Shown here: piece after piece, positions 17,136 to 26,873 of the stretch | Layout of the letters: each line of letters begins with the position of its first letter | Numbering within the stretch: position 1 is the stretch's first letter | Assembly: GCA_963784675.1 (NCBI GenBank) | Contig: CAWASE010000012.1 | Coordinates: forward strand, 124,001 to 188,000 | Reading direction: 5' to 3' | DNA length: 64,000 bases | Origin: SCTD01 sp963784675 | Lineage (GTDB): Bacteria; Actinomycetota; Actinomycetes; Mycobacteriales; SCTD01 | Program-made: the position numbers and the translations under genes | The notes under the pieces: model-generated | What the model saw: the letters and a program-made list of their open reading frames with translations, nothing else | The model's database searches: none | What the model was told of the DNA's origin: nothing

Positions 17136-18608
17136 ATGGCTCTGCGCACCACGAACCGCGGCACTCTCGCGCGGCTGACCGCCCTGGCGGTCGCCACCGG
17201 CACGCTCGTCGTCGCCGGCGGGGCCGCCCCCGCCGGGGCCGCGGCGGCCGACCTCAACCGGATGACCGCCACGGGCTCGGGCTCGGCGTTGACGCTCACC
17301 GTCAACCTGCCGGCCGCCCTGGCCGGCACCCCGCTCGGCCAGACCATCGTGCAGACGATCTCGCTCACCGACGGTTCGGTCTCCACCGTGGCCACGCCGC
17401 TGGCCAGCACGACCGCCGTGCTGGGCAAGGGCAGCACGCCCGTCCTGTCCGACCTGCTGGCGCGCTCCACCTCTGCGGCGCTGGCCGGGCCCCGCGAGCA
17501 GAACCAGCCGGGGCTGGAGCTCGACCAGGCCGGCATCAAGGCCTCGATCCTCCCGCTGGTCTCCAAGGTGGCCGACCCGGCGAAGGACGGCGTGCTGGCC
17601 CACAGCACGAGCGGCGTCGCCAAGGTCAGCATCGGCGACCTCACCGGCCTCGGCCTCGGCGCCGTCACCGACCCGGTGGTCGACATCCTCAGCACGGCCG
17701 TGACCCCGGTCGCCGGTCAGGGTGACAGCGCCCCCGCCAACGCCCCCGGCGCCGTCGGCGCGACCGTCAGCTCGGCCATCGACACCCTCAACGGCGCTAC
17801 CGGCGACGCCGCCGCGCCGGTCACCGCGCCGGTGCAGGCCGCCATCGACGCCGCGGTCGCCACGCTGACCGACACCCTCACCGGCCTGACCGGGAGCGTA
17901 GGCCTGCTGGCCGACGCCACCGACCTCGTCACGCTCGACGCCGTGATCTCCGACCAGAGCATCTCGCGCAAGGGCACGACGGTCACCTCCGCCGTCACGA
18001 ACACGGTCAAGAACGTCAACGTGCTGAACGGTCTGGTGAAGATCGCCGCCATCGAGTCCTCGGCCACCGCGGTGGCGGGGGGCAAGGCCGGCACCGGCGC
18101 CGCCACGACCAAGGCCCCGGTCCTGGACGTCACCCTGGCCGACGGCGCGCTCACCGCGCTCATCGACGCCACCGGCATCACCGTCGGCGGCACGCTCGGC
18201 GACGCCCTGCCGGCCGAGCTGACCGGCACGGTCAACGACGCGCTGAGCACCGTCAACGGCCTGCTCGCCGAGGCCGTCGGTCTCGACGTGCAGATCGGCA
18301 AGGGCGCGACGAGCATCTCCCCCGACGGCACGTCCTCGGCCGCCGCCGTCAGCGCCACGACGGTCACGGTCAACCCGCCCGTCCTGTCGGCCCTGCTCCC
18401 CGCGGGCAAGCCGTTGATGACCCTGCAGCTCGTCTCGGCGAACGCCGCGGTGGGCAGCCAGATCCTCGCGGCCCCCGTCGCCGCGCCGCCCGTCGCGGTG
18501 GCCCTGCCCCGTACCGGCGGGGCGCTGCCCCTGACCGGTGCGCTGGCCACCTTGATGCTCGGCACCGCGCTGGTGCTGCGCCGCCGCCGCACCGTCGCGG
18601 CGGCCTGA
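17136..18608 (+). CDS. Secreted wall-anchored protein with LPRTG sorting signal (paralogue A)
   Basis: 490 aa. ATG 17136 has GGGGAGG eight bases upstream. The signal peptide is LTALAVATGTLVVAGGAAPAGA. The mature protein is Ala/Thr/Val/Leu-rich, low in charge, and made of short beta-like stretches; it starts with SALTLTVNLP, a phrase also found in the neighbouring paralogue. The end carries LPRTGGALPL, a hydrophobic helix and RRRR, a complete sortase sorting signal with an LPxTG core. It probably forms part of the cell-surface layer. Position immediately after BldN-RsbN suggests it is a target of that sigma factor, but this is inference. No known enzymatic domain was recognised. Confidence 0.8.
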   Translation: MALRTTNRGTLARLTALAVATGTLVVAGGAAPAGAAAADLNRMTATGSGSALTLTVNLPAALAGTPLGQTIVQTISLTDGSVSTVATPLASTTAVLGKGSTPVLSDLLARSTSAALAGPREQNQPGLELDQAGIKASILPLVSKVADPAKDGVLAHSTSGVAKVSIGDLTGLGLGAVTDPVVDILSTAVTPVAGQGDSAPANAPGAVGATVSSAIDTLNGATGDAAAPVTAPVQAAIDAAVATLTDTLTGLTGSVGLLADATDLVTLDAVISDQSISRKGTTVTSAVTNTVKNVNVLNGLVKIAAIESSATAVAGGKAGTGAATTKAPVLDVTLADGALTALIDATGITVGGTLGDALPAELTGTVNDALSTVNGLLAEAVGLDVQIGKGATSISPDGTSSAAAVSATTVTVNPPVLSALLPAGKPLMTLQLVSANAAVGSQILAAPVAAPPVAVALPRTGGALPLTGALATLMLGTALVLRRRRTVAAA

Positions 18609-18634
18609 GCCGCTCGGCCCCGCCTCGCAGGACC

Positions 18635-18670
18635 CCGGAGCGCTCTCGTCGACCGACGGGGGCGCTCCGG
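18635..18670 (+). terminator. Hairpin terminator after LPRTG paralogue A
   Basis: A perfect 9-base inverted repeat, CCGGAGCGC (18635-18643) and GCGCTCCGG (18662-18670), with an 18-base loop, 27 bases after the stop codon. There is no T-tract, as is usual in GC-rich actinomycetes. Confidence 0.6.
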
Positions 18671-18848
18671 CGTCCGTGCACCACCCGGACGGACCACCGC
18701 CGCTGCGCCGAACGGCCGTACAGCACTGCGGAAAATGCCCCGAAACCGTGTGGGACAGACCCAGTCGCCCCATTCGCCTGCGTGCCCGCTCGGCCGGACG
18801 GCATCATGGGGGGGCGCGTACGCCCGCTCGACCCTGCTGGAGGAACAC

Positions 18849-20408
18849 ATGACCGCCCACCGCACCTATCGCACCGCCCTGGCCACCGGCTCGGCTGCGG
18901 CCCTGCTCGCCGCTGGTGTGCTGACGGCGACGCCCGCGTCGGCCGCGACCACGCAAGAGGTCGTGGGCGGTACCGCCGGCTCCGCCCTCACCCTCACGGT
19001 CAACCTTCCCGGCGGCGACGCGACCCGGATCGTCCTCCAGCTCGACCCCGTCACCGGCACCGTGAGCTCGTCGACGTCCGCCGCCACGGGCGACGCCACC
19101 GTCCTGCGCGGATCGCTCGGCGGTCAGGCGCTGGACACCGGCAGCTCCAGCGCGAAGCTGCCCTCGCCCACCGAGTCCAGCAGCAACCCGACCGGCGCGC
19201 TCGCCGAGGGCCTGGCCGGAACCCCGCTGGCCAACCTGCTCAAGGTCGAGCTGCTGCCGTCGGCCGCCACAGTGACCACCGGCCCCACCAGCACCTCCGA
19301 GGCGGCTGTCGCCAACCTCGGCGTCGGTCTGCCCGACGCCCTCGCCTCCGCCCTGGCGCCGCTCACCACGCCACTCGCCGGCGGCCTCAACGACCTGCTC
19401 ACCGCACTGTCCGGCGCGTCCGGCACCCCCGTCGCCACGCTGTGCTCCGGTGCGACGGCGGCGACCGACGCGCTGAAGCCCGTCACCGACCAGCTCGGTC
19501 CGGTGCTCGCGGCGCTGCCCGTCACCATCCCGGTGCAGCAGGCGGTGAACGGCACCGTCGTCATGGCGATCTGCGGCCTGAGCAACACCATCGCCCAGCT
19601 CAACACCGCCCTGCAGGACGCGCTCGCCACGCTCACCGGCGACAGCGGTGTGCTCGGTACCGGGCTGATCACGTCCACGCAGAGCATCACGCGCACCGGC
19701 AGCACCATCACCTCCAAGGCCAGCAGCAGCATCGCCGGGCTCACCCTGCTGGGCCAGAAGCCGTTCGCGAACACCCAGGTGCTGCGCACGACGTCGACCG
19801 CGGCGACGGCCGGCACGGCGGGCAGCGCGAAGGCCAGCATCGACTCGACCATCGCCGACCTCACCGGCGGCACCATCGACCCCTTCCTGCAGGTGCGGAC
19901 GACGATCCAGGGCATCAAGGACAGCTTCGTGGGTGCGGGCGTCCTGCCGAGCGAGCTGCAGACGCTGTTCGACGACCTGTTCACCACGCTGAACGCGGCG
20001 CTGGCGCCGATCGGCGTCACCCTGTTCAAGCTCGACGACTCCGCCGACAGCAAGGCCATCGGCAGCTGCCCGGGTGAGCTGACCGGCGCGCTGACCGGCC
20101 TCCTGAGCGCCGCCAACGGCTCCTGCGCCGCCGCCGCGACGCGCGGCGTCGGCCTCGCCGTCAACCTGCCGGCTGCCCTCGCGGCCCCGCTGGGGGTCGC
20201 CGGCCCGCTGCTCGAGCTGCAGATCGTCCCGACGTCTGCCGTCGCCCAGGCGCGCCTGGTCGCCGCGCCGGCCGCGCCGCCGGTCGACTCGCCGGTCACC
20301 GACCTGCCGCGCACCGGGGTCGAGAGCGTCGCCGTCGCAGGCCTGGGCCTGTCCCTGCTGGTCGGTGCCGCCGTCCTGCGCCGGCGTCGCTCGGTCCTGC
20401 TGGGCTGA
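18849..20408 (+). CDS. Secreted wall-anchored protein with LPRTG sorting signal (paralogue B)
   Basis: 519 aa. ATG 18849 has GGAGG six bases upstream. The signal peptide is ATGSAAALLAAGVLTATPASA. It shares SALTLTVNLPG at the start, SITRTGSTITSKASSSIAGL in the middle (compare SISRKGTTVTSAVTN in paralogue A) and the C-terminal DLPRTGVESVAVAGLGLSLL-RRRR anchor. Unlike A it has several cysteines (for example VATLCSGAT, MAICGLSN, GSCPGEL, GSCAAA) that could form disulphides. The two genes look like a diverged tandem duplication; the product is probably a surface structural protein or adhesin. It is closed by a strong hairpin. The GTCAC-N16-CGTT motif of paralogue A was not found upstream. Confidence 0.8.
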   Translation: MTAHRTYRTALATGSAAALLAAGVLTATPASAATTQEVVGGTAGSALTLTVNLPGGDATRIVLQLDPVTGTVSSSTSAATGDATVLRGSLGGQALDTGSSSAKLPSPTESSSNPTGALAEGLAGTPLANLLKVELLPSAATVTTGPTSTSEAAVANLGVGLPDALASALAPLTTPLAGGLNDLLTALSGASGTPVATLCSGATAATDALKPVTDQLGPVLAALPVTIPVQQAVNGTVVMAICGLSNTIAQLNTALQDALATLTGDSGVLGTGLITSTQSITRTGSTITSKASSSIAGLTLLGQKPFANTQVLRTTSTAATAGTAGSAKASIDSTIADLTGGTIDPFLQVRTTIQGIKDSFVGAGVLPSELQTLFDDLFTTLNAALAPIGVTLFKLDDSADSKAIGSCPGELTGALTGLLSAANGSCAAAATRGVGLAVNLPAALAAPLGVAGPLLELQIVPTSAVAQARLVAAPAAPPVDSPVTDLPRTGVESVAVAGLGLSLLVGAAVLRRRRSVLLG

Positions 20409-20429
20409 CCGAGCCCACCCGTCCTCGGT

Positions 20430-20469
20430 CGACGGACCCGCCCCGCTGTTGTCGGGGGCGGGTCCGTCG
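20430..20469 (+). terminator. Strong 15-base-pair terminator hairpin
   Basis: CGACGGACCCGCCCC (20430-20444) and GGGGCGGGTCCGTCG (20455-20469) pair perfectly around a 10-base loop, 22 bases after the stop of LPRTG paralogue B. No T-tract follows. This separates the surface-protein genes from the HAD phosphatase gene. Confidence 0.85.
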
Positions 20470-20599
20470 GCGTCTGGGGGTAGTCCCCGGTGGCTGATCG
20501 CGAGGCGCCTACGGCAGACCCGTCCCCGCTACGCTCGCGGCTGTCCCTCCCCCAGACCGCCCCCCCAGACCGCCACCCCAGACCGCCCAAGGAGGACCC

Positions 20600-21535
20600 G
20601 TGGCCCGCTCGCTCCGCCTGCCCCGCCGGGACAGGAGCGGGGACGACAGCGTGCGCGCGGTGCTGGCCGGGGTGGCCTCCGCTGCTGCGGCCGAGGTCGA
20701 GGACAGCCTGTCGCAGGCCCCGGACCCCACCGCTGCCGCGTTCTTCGACTGCGACAACACGATGATCCGTGGCGCGTCGATCTACTTCTTCGGCAAGGGC
20801 ATGGCCGGTCGGGGCCTGATCTCCACCGGCGACCTCGTGCGCTTCGGCTGGCAGCAGCTGCGGTTCCGCATCCGCGGCAAGGAAGACCTGGAGGCGGTCG
20901 CCGAGGCCCGTGACAAGGCGCTCGGGCTGGTGGCGGGCAAGTCCGTCGTCGAGATCGTCGCCTACGGCGAGGAGATCTACGACGAGCTGATGGCCCGCCG
21001 CATCTGGTCCGGCACCCGTGCGCTCGCCCAGCAGCACCTGGACGCCGGTCAGCGGGTCTGGCTGGTCACTGCCACCCCCGTCGAGCTGGCTCGCATCATC
21101 GCCCAGCGGCTCGGGCTCACCGGCGCGCTCGGCACCGTCAGCGAGGTCGAGGCCGGCCTCTACACCGGACGGCTGGTCGGCGAGCCCCTGCACGGCCCGG
21201 CCAAGGCCGAGGCGGTCCGTGCGCTGGCCGAGCGCGAGGGACTGGACCTGTCTCGGTGCACGGCCTACAGCGACTCCGCCAACGACGTGCCGCTGCTCTC
21301 GGCGGTCGGGCACGCGGTGGCGATCAACCCGGACACGACGCTGCGCGCCGAAGCCCGCGCCCGCGGCTGGGACGTGCGCGACTTCCGCACCGGACGCAAG
21401 GCGGCCAAGATCGGGGTGCCGGCCGCTGCCGGCGCGGGCGCGGTGGCCGGTGGCGTCGTCGCCGGGCTCGCCCTGCGTCAACGGCGCCTGGACCGGCGTT
21501 CGCTGCCGCGTCGCGTCGTCGCTGCCCTGACCTGA
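20600..21535 (+). CDS. HAD-superfamily subfamily IB phosphatase
   Basis: 311 aa. GTG 20600 has AAGGAGG upstream. Motif I is FFDCDNTMIRG (two Asp of DxDxT), motif II is VTATPVELA, the Lys of HGPAKAEAVRAL is motif III, and SDSANDVPLL is motif IV, all as in SerB/CicA-type HAD-IB hydrolases acting on phosphate monoesters. A glycine/alanine-rich hydrophobic stretch near the C-terminus (GVPAAAGAGAVAGGVVAGLAL) followed by RQRRLDRR suggests membrane association. Related proteins sit near bldN in other actinomycetes. Substrate unknown. Confidence 0.85.
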   Translation: MARSLRLPRRDRSGDDSVRAVLAGVASAAAAEVEDSLSQAPDPTAAAFFDCDNTMIRGASIYFFGKGMAGRGLISTGDLVRFGWQQLRFRIRGKEDLEAVAEARDKALGLVAGKSVVEIVAYGEEIYDELMARRIWSGTRALAQQHLDAGQRVWLVTATPVELARIIAQRLGLTGALGTVSEVEAGLYTGRLVGEPLHGPAKAEAVRALAEREGLDLSRCTAYSDSANDVPLLSAVGHAVAINPDTTLRAEARARGWDVRDFRTGRKAAKIGVPAAAGAGAVAGGVVAGLALRQRRLDRRSLPRRVVAALT

Positions 21536-21539
21536 GCCG

Positions 21540-22442
21540 CTATCCGCGCACGCTCTCGACGGCCGGTCCGGCGACAGGCTGCTCTGCGGCCACCGCGGCT
21601 CGCTGCGGTCGGCTCGCGAGCCGCGCGCCCACCAGCACCAGCACGACCCCGGCGACCGAGAGCGCGGTGACCGGTTCGGCGCGCAGGACGGTGCCGTAGC
21701 CGACCGCGAACACCGGGGCCAGGTAGGTCACGAGCGTGGTCCGTTCCGGGCCGACCTGCCCGATGAGCCAGTAGAACAGGACGAAGGCCGCGCCGGTGCC
21801 CACCAGGCCCAGCACGAGCATCGCCGCGACGCCCTGTCCGCTCGGCAGCCGGGTCGGCGGGTCCAGCAGCACCGGCGGCACGAGCAGCAGGCTGCTGGCG
21901 GTGAGGACGCCCGCCAGCAGGCCGAGCTTGGGGACGTCGGGGAAGCGCCGAGCCGTCCAGGCGGCACCGATCGCGTAGCCGAGGGCTGCGAGCAGCACCA
22001 TCGCACAGCCCAGCAGCGCGCCGCCGCTGGCTCCGAGCAGCAGGGCGACGCCCAGCAGCCCCGCCAGCAGCCCCGCCCAGGTGCGTCGAGACGGCGGCGC
22101 GCCGCCCAGCACCGGGGCCAGCAGAGCGCCCCACAGCGGCGTGACGGCGACCAGGGTGCCGGCCAGCCCGCTGTCGATCCGCCGCTCGCCGAGCGCGATG
22201 AGCAGCATCGGCGCGGCCTGCTGCACCAGGGCGAGCAGCAGCACCGCCCGCCAGCGCGTGACCACGGCCCGCAGCTGCCCGCGCGCGCCTGCCACCGCCA
22301 GCAGCAGCACCGCCGCCGGCACGAAGCGGGCCAGCGTCAGCGTCGCCGGGGTCGTCGACTCCAGCGCGACGGCGATGAGCAGGTAGGAGCCGCCCCAGGT
22401 GGCCGCGAGCGCGAACAGGGCGAGCAGGGGGCGCAGCGGCAT
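21540..22442 (-). CDS. EamA/DMT-family transporter
   Basis: About 300 aa with ten hydrophobic segments in two repeats of five, the drug/metabolite transporter layout (PLLALFALAATWGGSYLLIA opens repeat one; GALLGCAMVLLAALGYAIGAA opens repeat two). ATG 22442 is chosen over the upstream in-frame GTG at 22475 because it begins right before the first helix. Tails are short and cytoplasmic. Substrate cannot be told from sequence; family members export amino acids or other small metabolites. Confidence 0.88.
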   Translation of the reverse strand: MPLRPLLALFALAATWGGSYLLIAVALESTTPATLTLARFVPAAVLLLAVAGARGQLRAVVTRWRAVLLLALVQQAAPMLLIALGERRIDSGLAGTLVAVTPLWGALLAPVLGGAPPSRRTWAGLLAGLLGVALLLGASGGALLGCAMVLLAALGYAIGAAWTARRFPDVPKLGLLAGVLTASSLLLVPPVLLDPPTRLPSGQGVAAMLVLGLVGTGAAFVLFYWLIGQVGPERTTLVTYLAPVFAVGYGTVLRAEPVTALSVAGVVLVLVGARLASRPQRAAVAAEQPVAGPAVESVRG

Positions 22443-22565
22443 GCCCCCAGCCTCGCTGCCGACTCGTCGGTCCACAAGCGGGTTCGCGACCTCGCACCTG
22501 CCGACCTCCTCGTCGACGGGCGGACGGGGCCGCGCGCACCTGGCGGGCGGGGCCCCGACGCCGGC

Positions 22566-23279
22566 TCAGGCGACGACGCCGAGGTCCATCACGAAGGTGC
22601 TGCCGGTGACCGAGCGGGCGGCGTCGCTGGCCAGGTAGGCGATCGCCTCGGCCACCTCGCCGACGTCGATGAGCCCGGGCAGCACCCCGTTCAGCCGGTC
22701 CATCAGCACCGGGTCGACGTCGGCGGGCAGGGAGTCGCCGACGGCCAGGATCAGCGGGGTGAGCACCGTGCCGGGGCAGACGACGTTGGCCCGCACCCCC
22801 CGCGACGCGAACTCGACCGCGAGCCCCTTCGTCAGGTTGATGAGCGCGGCCTTGGAGGCGCCGTAGCCAAGCTGGTAGGCCTGGCCCTTCAGGCCGGCCA
22901 CCGACGCGACGTTCACGATGCAGCCGCGACGTTCCACCAGGCTCGGCAACGCCTCCTGGCACAGGTGGAACGGGCCGGTCAGGTTCACGTCGAGCTGCAG
23001 CTGCCAGTCCTGCTCGCTCATCAGCTCGAACCGGCCGAACCGCACCAGCCCGGCGACGTTGCACAGCACGTCGACGCCGCCGTGCTCGGCGACGACCCGC
23101 GCGACGGTGGACCGCACCGCGGCCCGGTCGCGCACGTCGCAGGTCAGGATGCCCTCGCCCGGCGCGACGTCGACCCGCGCGACGGTGGCGCCCTCGGCCG
23201 CGAACAGGGTCGCGGTGGCCGCGCCGATGCCGCTCGCGGCACCGGTCACCAGTGCCACCTTGCCGTCGAACCTGCCCAT
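22566..23279 (-). CDS. Short-chain dehydrogenase/reductase
   Basis: 237 aa classical SDR. The cofactor motif is TGAASGIG, NVAG is the stabilising motif, the catalytic Ser lies in NVASVAGL and the Tyr/Lys in YGASK. RVDV after strand two, with an acidic residue, suggests NAD(H). PGTVLTPL is the usual post-catalytic loop. Substrate unknown. It lies just downstream of the acyltransferase gene on the same strand and may belong to its transcript. Confidence 0.9.
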   Translation of the reverse strand: MGRFDGKVALVTGAASGIGAATATLFAAEGATVARVDVAPGEGILTCDVRDRAAVRSTVARVVAEHGGVDVLCNVAGLVRFGRFELMSEQDWQLQLDVNLTGPFHLCQEALPSLVERRGCIVNVASVAGLKGQAYQLGYGASKAALINLTKGLAVEFASRGVRANVVCPGTVLTPLILAVGDSLPADVDPVLMDRLNGVLPGLIDVGEVAEAIAYLASDAARSVTGSTFVMDLGVVA

Positions 23280-23295
23280 GGCCCGCGCCTCCGAG

Positions 23296-24228
<933 letters not shown>

Positions 24229-24235
24229 GCCCGGC

Positions 24236-25300
24236 TCACTCACCGAAGACTCCTTGCAGGATCGTGCGTGCAGGACCGCGGGACAACGCCCCGCGCGCCG
24301 TGGCCTCCGCGGCCGCCGCCACGGAGTGCAGGACCTGTCGGCTCGGCGACGCCGCGGCGAAGTCGTCGAAAGCCTGCTCGGTCGAACGGGCCGACCACCC
24401 GTACACCTGCGCCAGGCGGTCGACGTCGGCGACGCGACCGTGCTCCAGGTAGCGCATCTGCTCAGGCGAGAAGTCGACGAGGCCGGCCCCCCGCAGCGCC
24501 CGCGCCACCAACGACACGCCGGGCCCAGGAACGGCCACCGACGGACGGCCGAGGCGTCGCAGGGCCTGCGAGAGCAGCAGCACGCCCCGTCCACCGACGT
24601 TGACGATGCCCGGCCGGTCCTCGGCGACGGCGCGCCGCAGCACCTCGATGGCGTCGTCCTCGTGGCACAGCTGCAGGCGCGGGTCGCGTCCCAGCACGGT
24701 CGGCACCAGCGGCAGGGAGAAGTACCGCGTCAGCGGCGTCTCGATGGACGGGCCGATGAAGTTGGTGAAGCGCAGCAGGGAGAGCGTGACGTCGGGTCGG
24801 CGACGGCCGAAGCCGCGCACGTACCCCTCGACCTCGACGGCGTCCTTGGCGTAGCCCGAGTGCGGCAGCGCCCGCGGCTCGGCGTCCTCGGTGAACAGCG
24901 CGGGGTCGCGCGAGGACGCCCCGTAGACGGCCGTCGTCGACTTCACGACGAGCTTGCGCATCGTCGGCGCCTTCTGGCACGCGGCGAGCAGCTGCATGGT
25001 GCCGATGACGTTGATCTCTTTCATCGCCGTCCGTCCGCCCGCACCCAGCGGGGTGGCGATGACGTTCATGTGGACGACGGTGTCGACCTCGCCCTGGGCG
25101 ATGACCTTGGCGATGAGCGGGTTGCGGATGTCGGCGCGCACGAACTCGGTGCGCCCGAGCCGCGCGAGCTGCTCCTTGCGCGGCGGGACCGTGTCGACGC
25201 CGATGACCCGGGCGATCGACGGGTCGGCGGCGAGCACCCCGGCGAGCCGGCTGCCGAGGTAGCGGCTGACACCGGTGACGAGCACGACGCGGGGGCCCAC
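24236..25300 (-). CDS. NAD-dependent epimerase/dehydratase (extended SDR)
   Basis: 354 aa. The Rossmann motif is VLVTGVSRYLGSRLAG, Asp near GVDTVPPR binds the ribose, and the catalytic set is STTAVYG with Tyr-x-x-x-Lys in SGYAKDAVE. LRFTNFIGPSI is typical of nucleotide-sugar epimerases. The actual substrate is unknown. GTG 25300 has a -10-like TAGACT (25312-25307) six bases upstream, so transcription likely begins at the start codon. Confidence 0.87.
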   Translation of the reverse strand: MGPRVVLVTGVSRYLGSRLAGVLAADPSIARVIGVDTVPPRKEQLARLGRTEFVRADIRNPLIAKVIAQGEVDTVVHMNVIATPLGAGGRTAMKEINVIGTMQLLAACQKAPTMRKLVVKSTTAVYGASSRDPALFTEDAEPRALPHSGYAKDAVEVEGYVRGFGRRRPDVTLSLLRFTNFIGPSIETPLTRYFSLPLVPTVLGRDPRLQLCHEDDAIEVLRRAVAEDRPGIVNVGGRGVLLLSQALRRLGRPSVAVPGPGVSLVARALRGAGLVDFSPEQMRYLEHGRVADVDRLAQVYGWSARSTEQAFDDFAAASPSRQVLHSVAAAAEATARGALSRGPARTILQGVFGE

Positions 25301-25373
25301 AGCCGAAGTCTAGGGCTGCCGGGCTCGCGCGGACCTGCCCTGCGCGGGGACCTGCGTCACGCCCGTCGAGCTG

Positions 25374-26246
25374 TCAGCGACCGACGACCAGCCCTGGTTC
25401 GGGAGGCAGCACGACCGGCCGCGGGTCTGCGCCCTCGGTCCGCGAGATGACCAGCGGCTCACCGCGCCTGGCCCGCAGCCGCTGCGCGGCGCTGCCGCTG
25501 TTGACCGCGACGGTCAGGGTGCGGAAGGCGTCCTCGCACAGCACGACGCGACCGCGCCCCACCTCGCCGTAGGTGATGAGGAACGGCATGGTCAGGCTCT
25601 TGCCGCCCAGCCGCAGCTCGATCTCGTCGCCGAGGCGGATGCCCGCGCTCTCCAGATGGGCGGCGTTCACGTTCAGCGTCAGGTTGCCGAAGTGGTCGAC
25701 CTGCGCGACCTCGCCGTGGACGTGGTCGTCCTCGACGGTCGGCCGGCGCACGGCGAGCCGCTCGAGCTCCTCGACGTCGAGCGCGCTGCCGACGGCTTCC
25801 AGCGGGAGCCCGGCAGCAAGCCGCGCCGCCACGGGGGCGAAGACGTCACGCCCGCGGAAGGTGCGGGAGGGGGTGGGCAGCCACAGCGAGCTGTCGTCGA
25901 GCAGGTGGCAGGCGACGGCGCCGCCCGCGACCTCCCACGCCAGCGAGGTCAGCCCGTTGTCGGGGGAGACGAACGTCGAGCCGTCCCCGGTGCGCACCGC
26001 GACGGCGCGCGCCGGCGTCGCCCGGAAGGGGTCGACCAGCGCCAGGTGGACGGCCGGGACCGGCAGGTACGGGATGGCCGCGGCGAGCACGGACGCGCCC
26101 TGCTCGATGTCCTGCGGGGCCACCAGGTGCAGCACGTCGAGCATGCGCACCTCAGGGGCTGTGCGGGCGACGACGCCCTTGCAGACCCCGAGGAAGGTGT
26201 CCTCTATCCCGTAGTCGGACAGCAAGGTCAACCACTGCTGGGACAC
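25374..26246 (-). CDS. SAM hydrolase / chlorinase-fluorinase family protein (DUF62)
   Basis: 290 aa. TLLSDYGIEDTFLGVCKGV at the start, SPDNGLTS in the middle, FRGRDVFAPVAARLA and VDHFGNLTLNV match the SAM hydroxide adenosyltransferase family, which hydrolyses S-adenosylmethionine to adenosine and methionine. The usual VDPGVG(T/S) segment is altered to VDPFRATPARAVAV, so the SAM-binding loop is atypical. GTG 26246 is preceded by AAGGAGG. No halogenase insert is visible, so a hydrolase role is more likely than halogenation. Confidence 0.82.
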   Translation of the reverse strand: MSQQWLTLLSDYGIEDTFLGVCKGVVARTAPEVRMLDVLHLVAPQDIEQGASVLAAAIPYLPVPAVHLALVDPFRATPARAVAVRTGDGSTFVSPDNGLTSLAWEVAGGAVACHLLDDSSLWLPTPSRTFRGRDVFAPVAARLAAGLPLEAVGSALDVEELERLAVRRPTVEDDHVHGEVAQVDHFGNLTLNVNAAHLESAGIRLGDEIELRLGGKSLTMPFLITYGEVGRGRVVLCEDAFRTLTVAVNSGSAAQRLRARRGEPLVISRTEGADPRPVVLPPEPGLVVGR

Positions 26247-26276
26247 GGGACCGCCTCCTTGCTCGGGGCCTGGCGG

Positions 26277-26375
26277 CTACTTCTTGTTACGACGCTGGAC
26301 GCGGGTCTTCTTCAGCAGCTTGCGGTGCTTCTTCTTGGCCATCCGCTTGCGGCGCTTCTTGATGACGGAACCCAC
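26277..26375 (-). CDS. Ribosomal protein bS22 (32 aa, AURKAIP1/COX24-like)
   Basis: A 32-residue, extremely basic peptide opening MGSVIKKRRKRM and ending TRVQRRNKK. It is near-identical in pattern to the small-subunit protein bS22 found in mycobacterial ribosomes and in most actinomycetes, near the decoding region. GTG 26375 has AGAGG eight bases upstream. It lies between the SAM hydrolase and the HTH gene, the conserved neighbourhood. Its size means it is easily missed. Confidence 0.93.
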   Translation of the reverse strand: MGSVIKKRRKRMAKKKHRKLLKKTRVQRRNKK

Positions 26376-26466
26376 GTCTGGAACCTCTGCTCGCTGGTGC
26401 TCTCGGAACTTCGGGAAGTCGAAGCCGTCAGACTACCCGCCGCTCGCTGCCGGCCTCCCGGCCGCC

Positions 26467-26679
26467 TCAGCCGACCTCGTCGAACCCGACCTTGAGGTAC
26501 TCGTGCACCGCGCGCTCGGGGACCCGGAACGAGCGGCCCACCCGGACCGACGCCAGCTCGCCCGAGTGCACGAGGCGGTAGACGGTCATCTTGGACACCC
26601 GCATGACCGCGGCCACCTCGGCCACGGTCAAGAACTTCAGCTCGCTGAAACTGGACAACCCGTCACCGCCGTCGCGCAC
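26467..26679 (-). CDS. Helix-turn-helix DNA-binding protein, BdtA/excisionase type
   Basis: 70 aa from GTG 26679 (a TTG at 26658 is an alternative start). FLTVAEVAAVMRVSKMTVYR is a MerR-like helix-turn-helix and VHSGELASVRVGRSFRVPE the wing, matching the small BldC/BdtA-like excisionase family. Proteins of this type next to bS22 are conserved across actinomycetes. A cytoplasmic regulator of unknown targets. Confidence 0.88.
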   Translation of the reverse strand: MRDGGDGLSSFSELKFLTVAEVAAVMRVSKMTVYRLVHSGELASVRVGRSFRVPERAVHEYLKVGFDEVG

Positions 26680-26873
26680 GCGGCGTGGCCCTCGGCTTCC
26701 CCACCGGAGGCGCTGCGAACGCGCGTGCTGCGTGAGGGTAGCGGGACGGGTGGGATTGCGATAGCGCCCGATCGGGTCGACCGGCTGCGACGGCGCCACG
26801 ACGCCCACCGACGGCCTCGGCGACGTCGGCCGGTGCGTAGCAGCAGGCGAGCAGCAGGCGGGCTGCCGGTCCC
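26680..26873. other. Short spacer, no gene seen
   Basis: Between the HTH gene and the phosphatase gene. Open frames here are out-of-frame extensions of the neighbours. No hairpin or operator is evident. Confidence 0.5.

Noticed and set aside
16332..18773. 813-codon minus-strand frame antisense to rsbN and the first LPRTG gene
   Set aside because: Gly/Arg/Ala/Asp-rich shadow with no start signal or domain.
18679..18848. Search for the GTCAC-N16-CGTT motif before LPRTG paralogue B
   Set aside because: Not found; the region has only a weak GAAAC...GTC pair, insufficient for a call.
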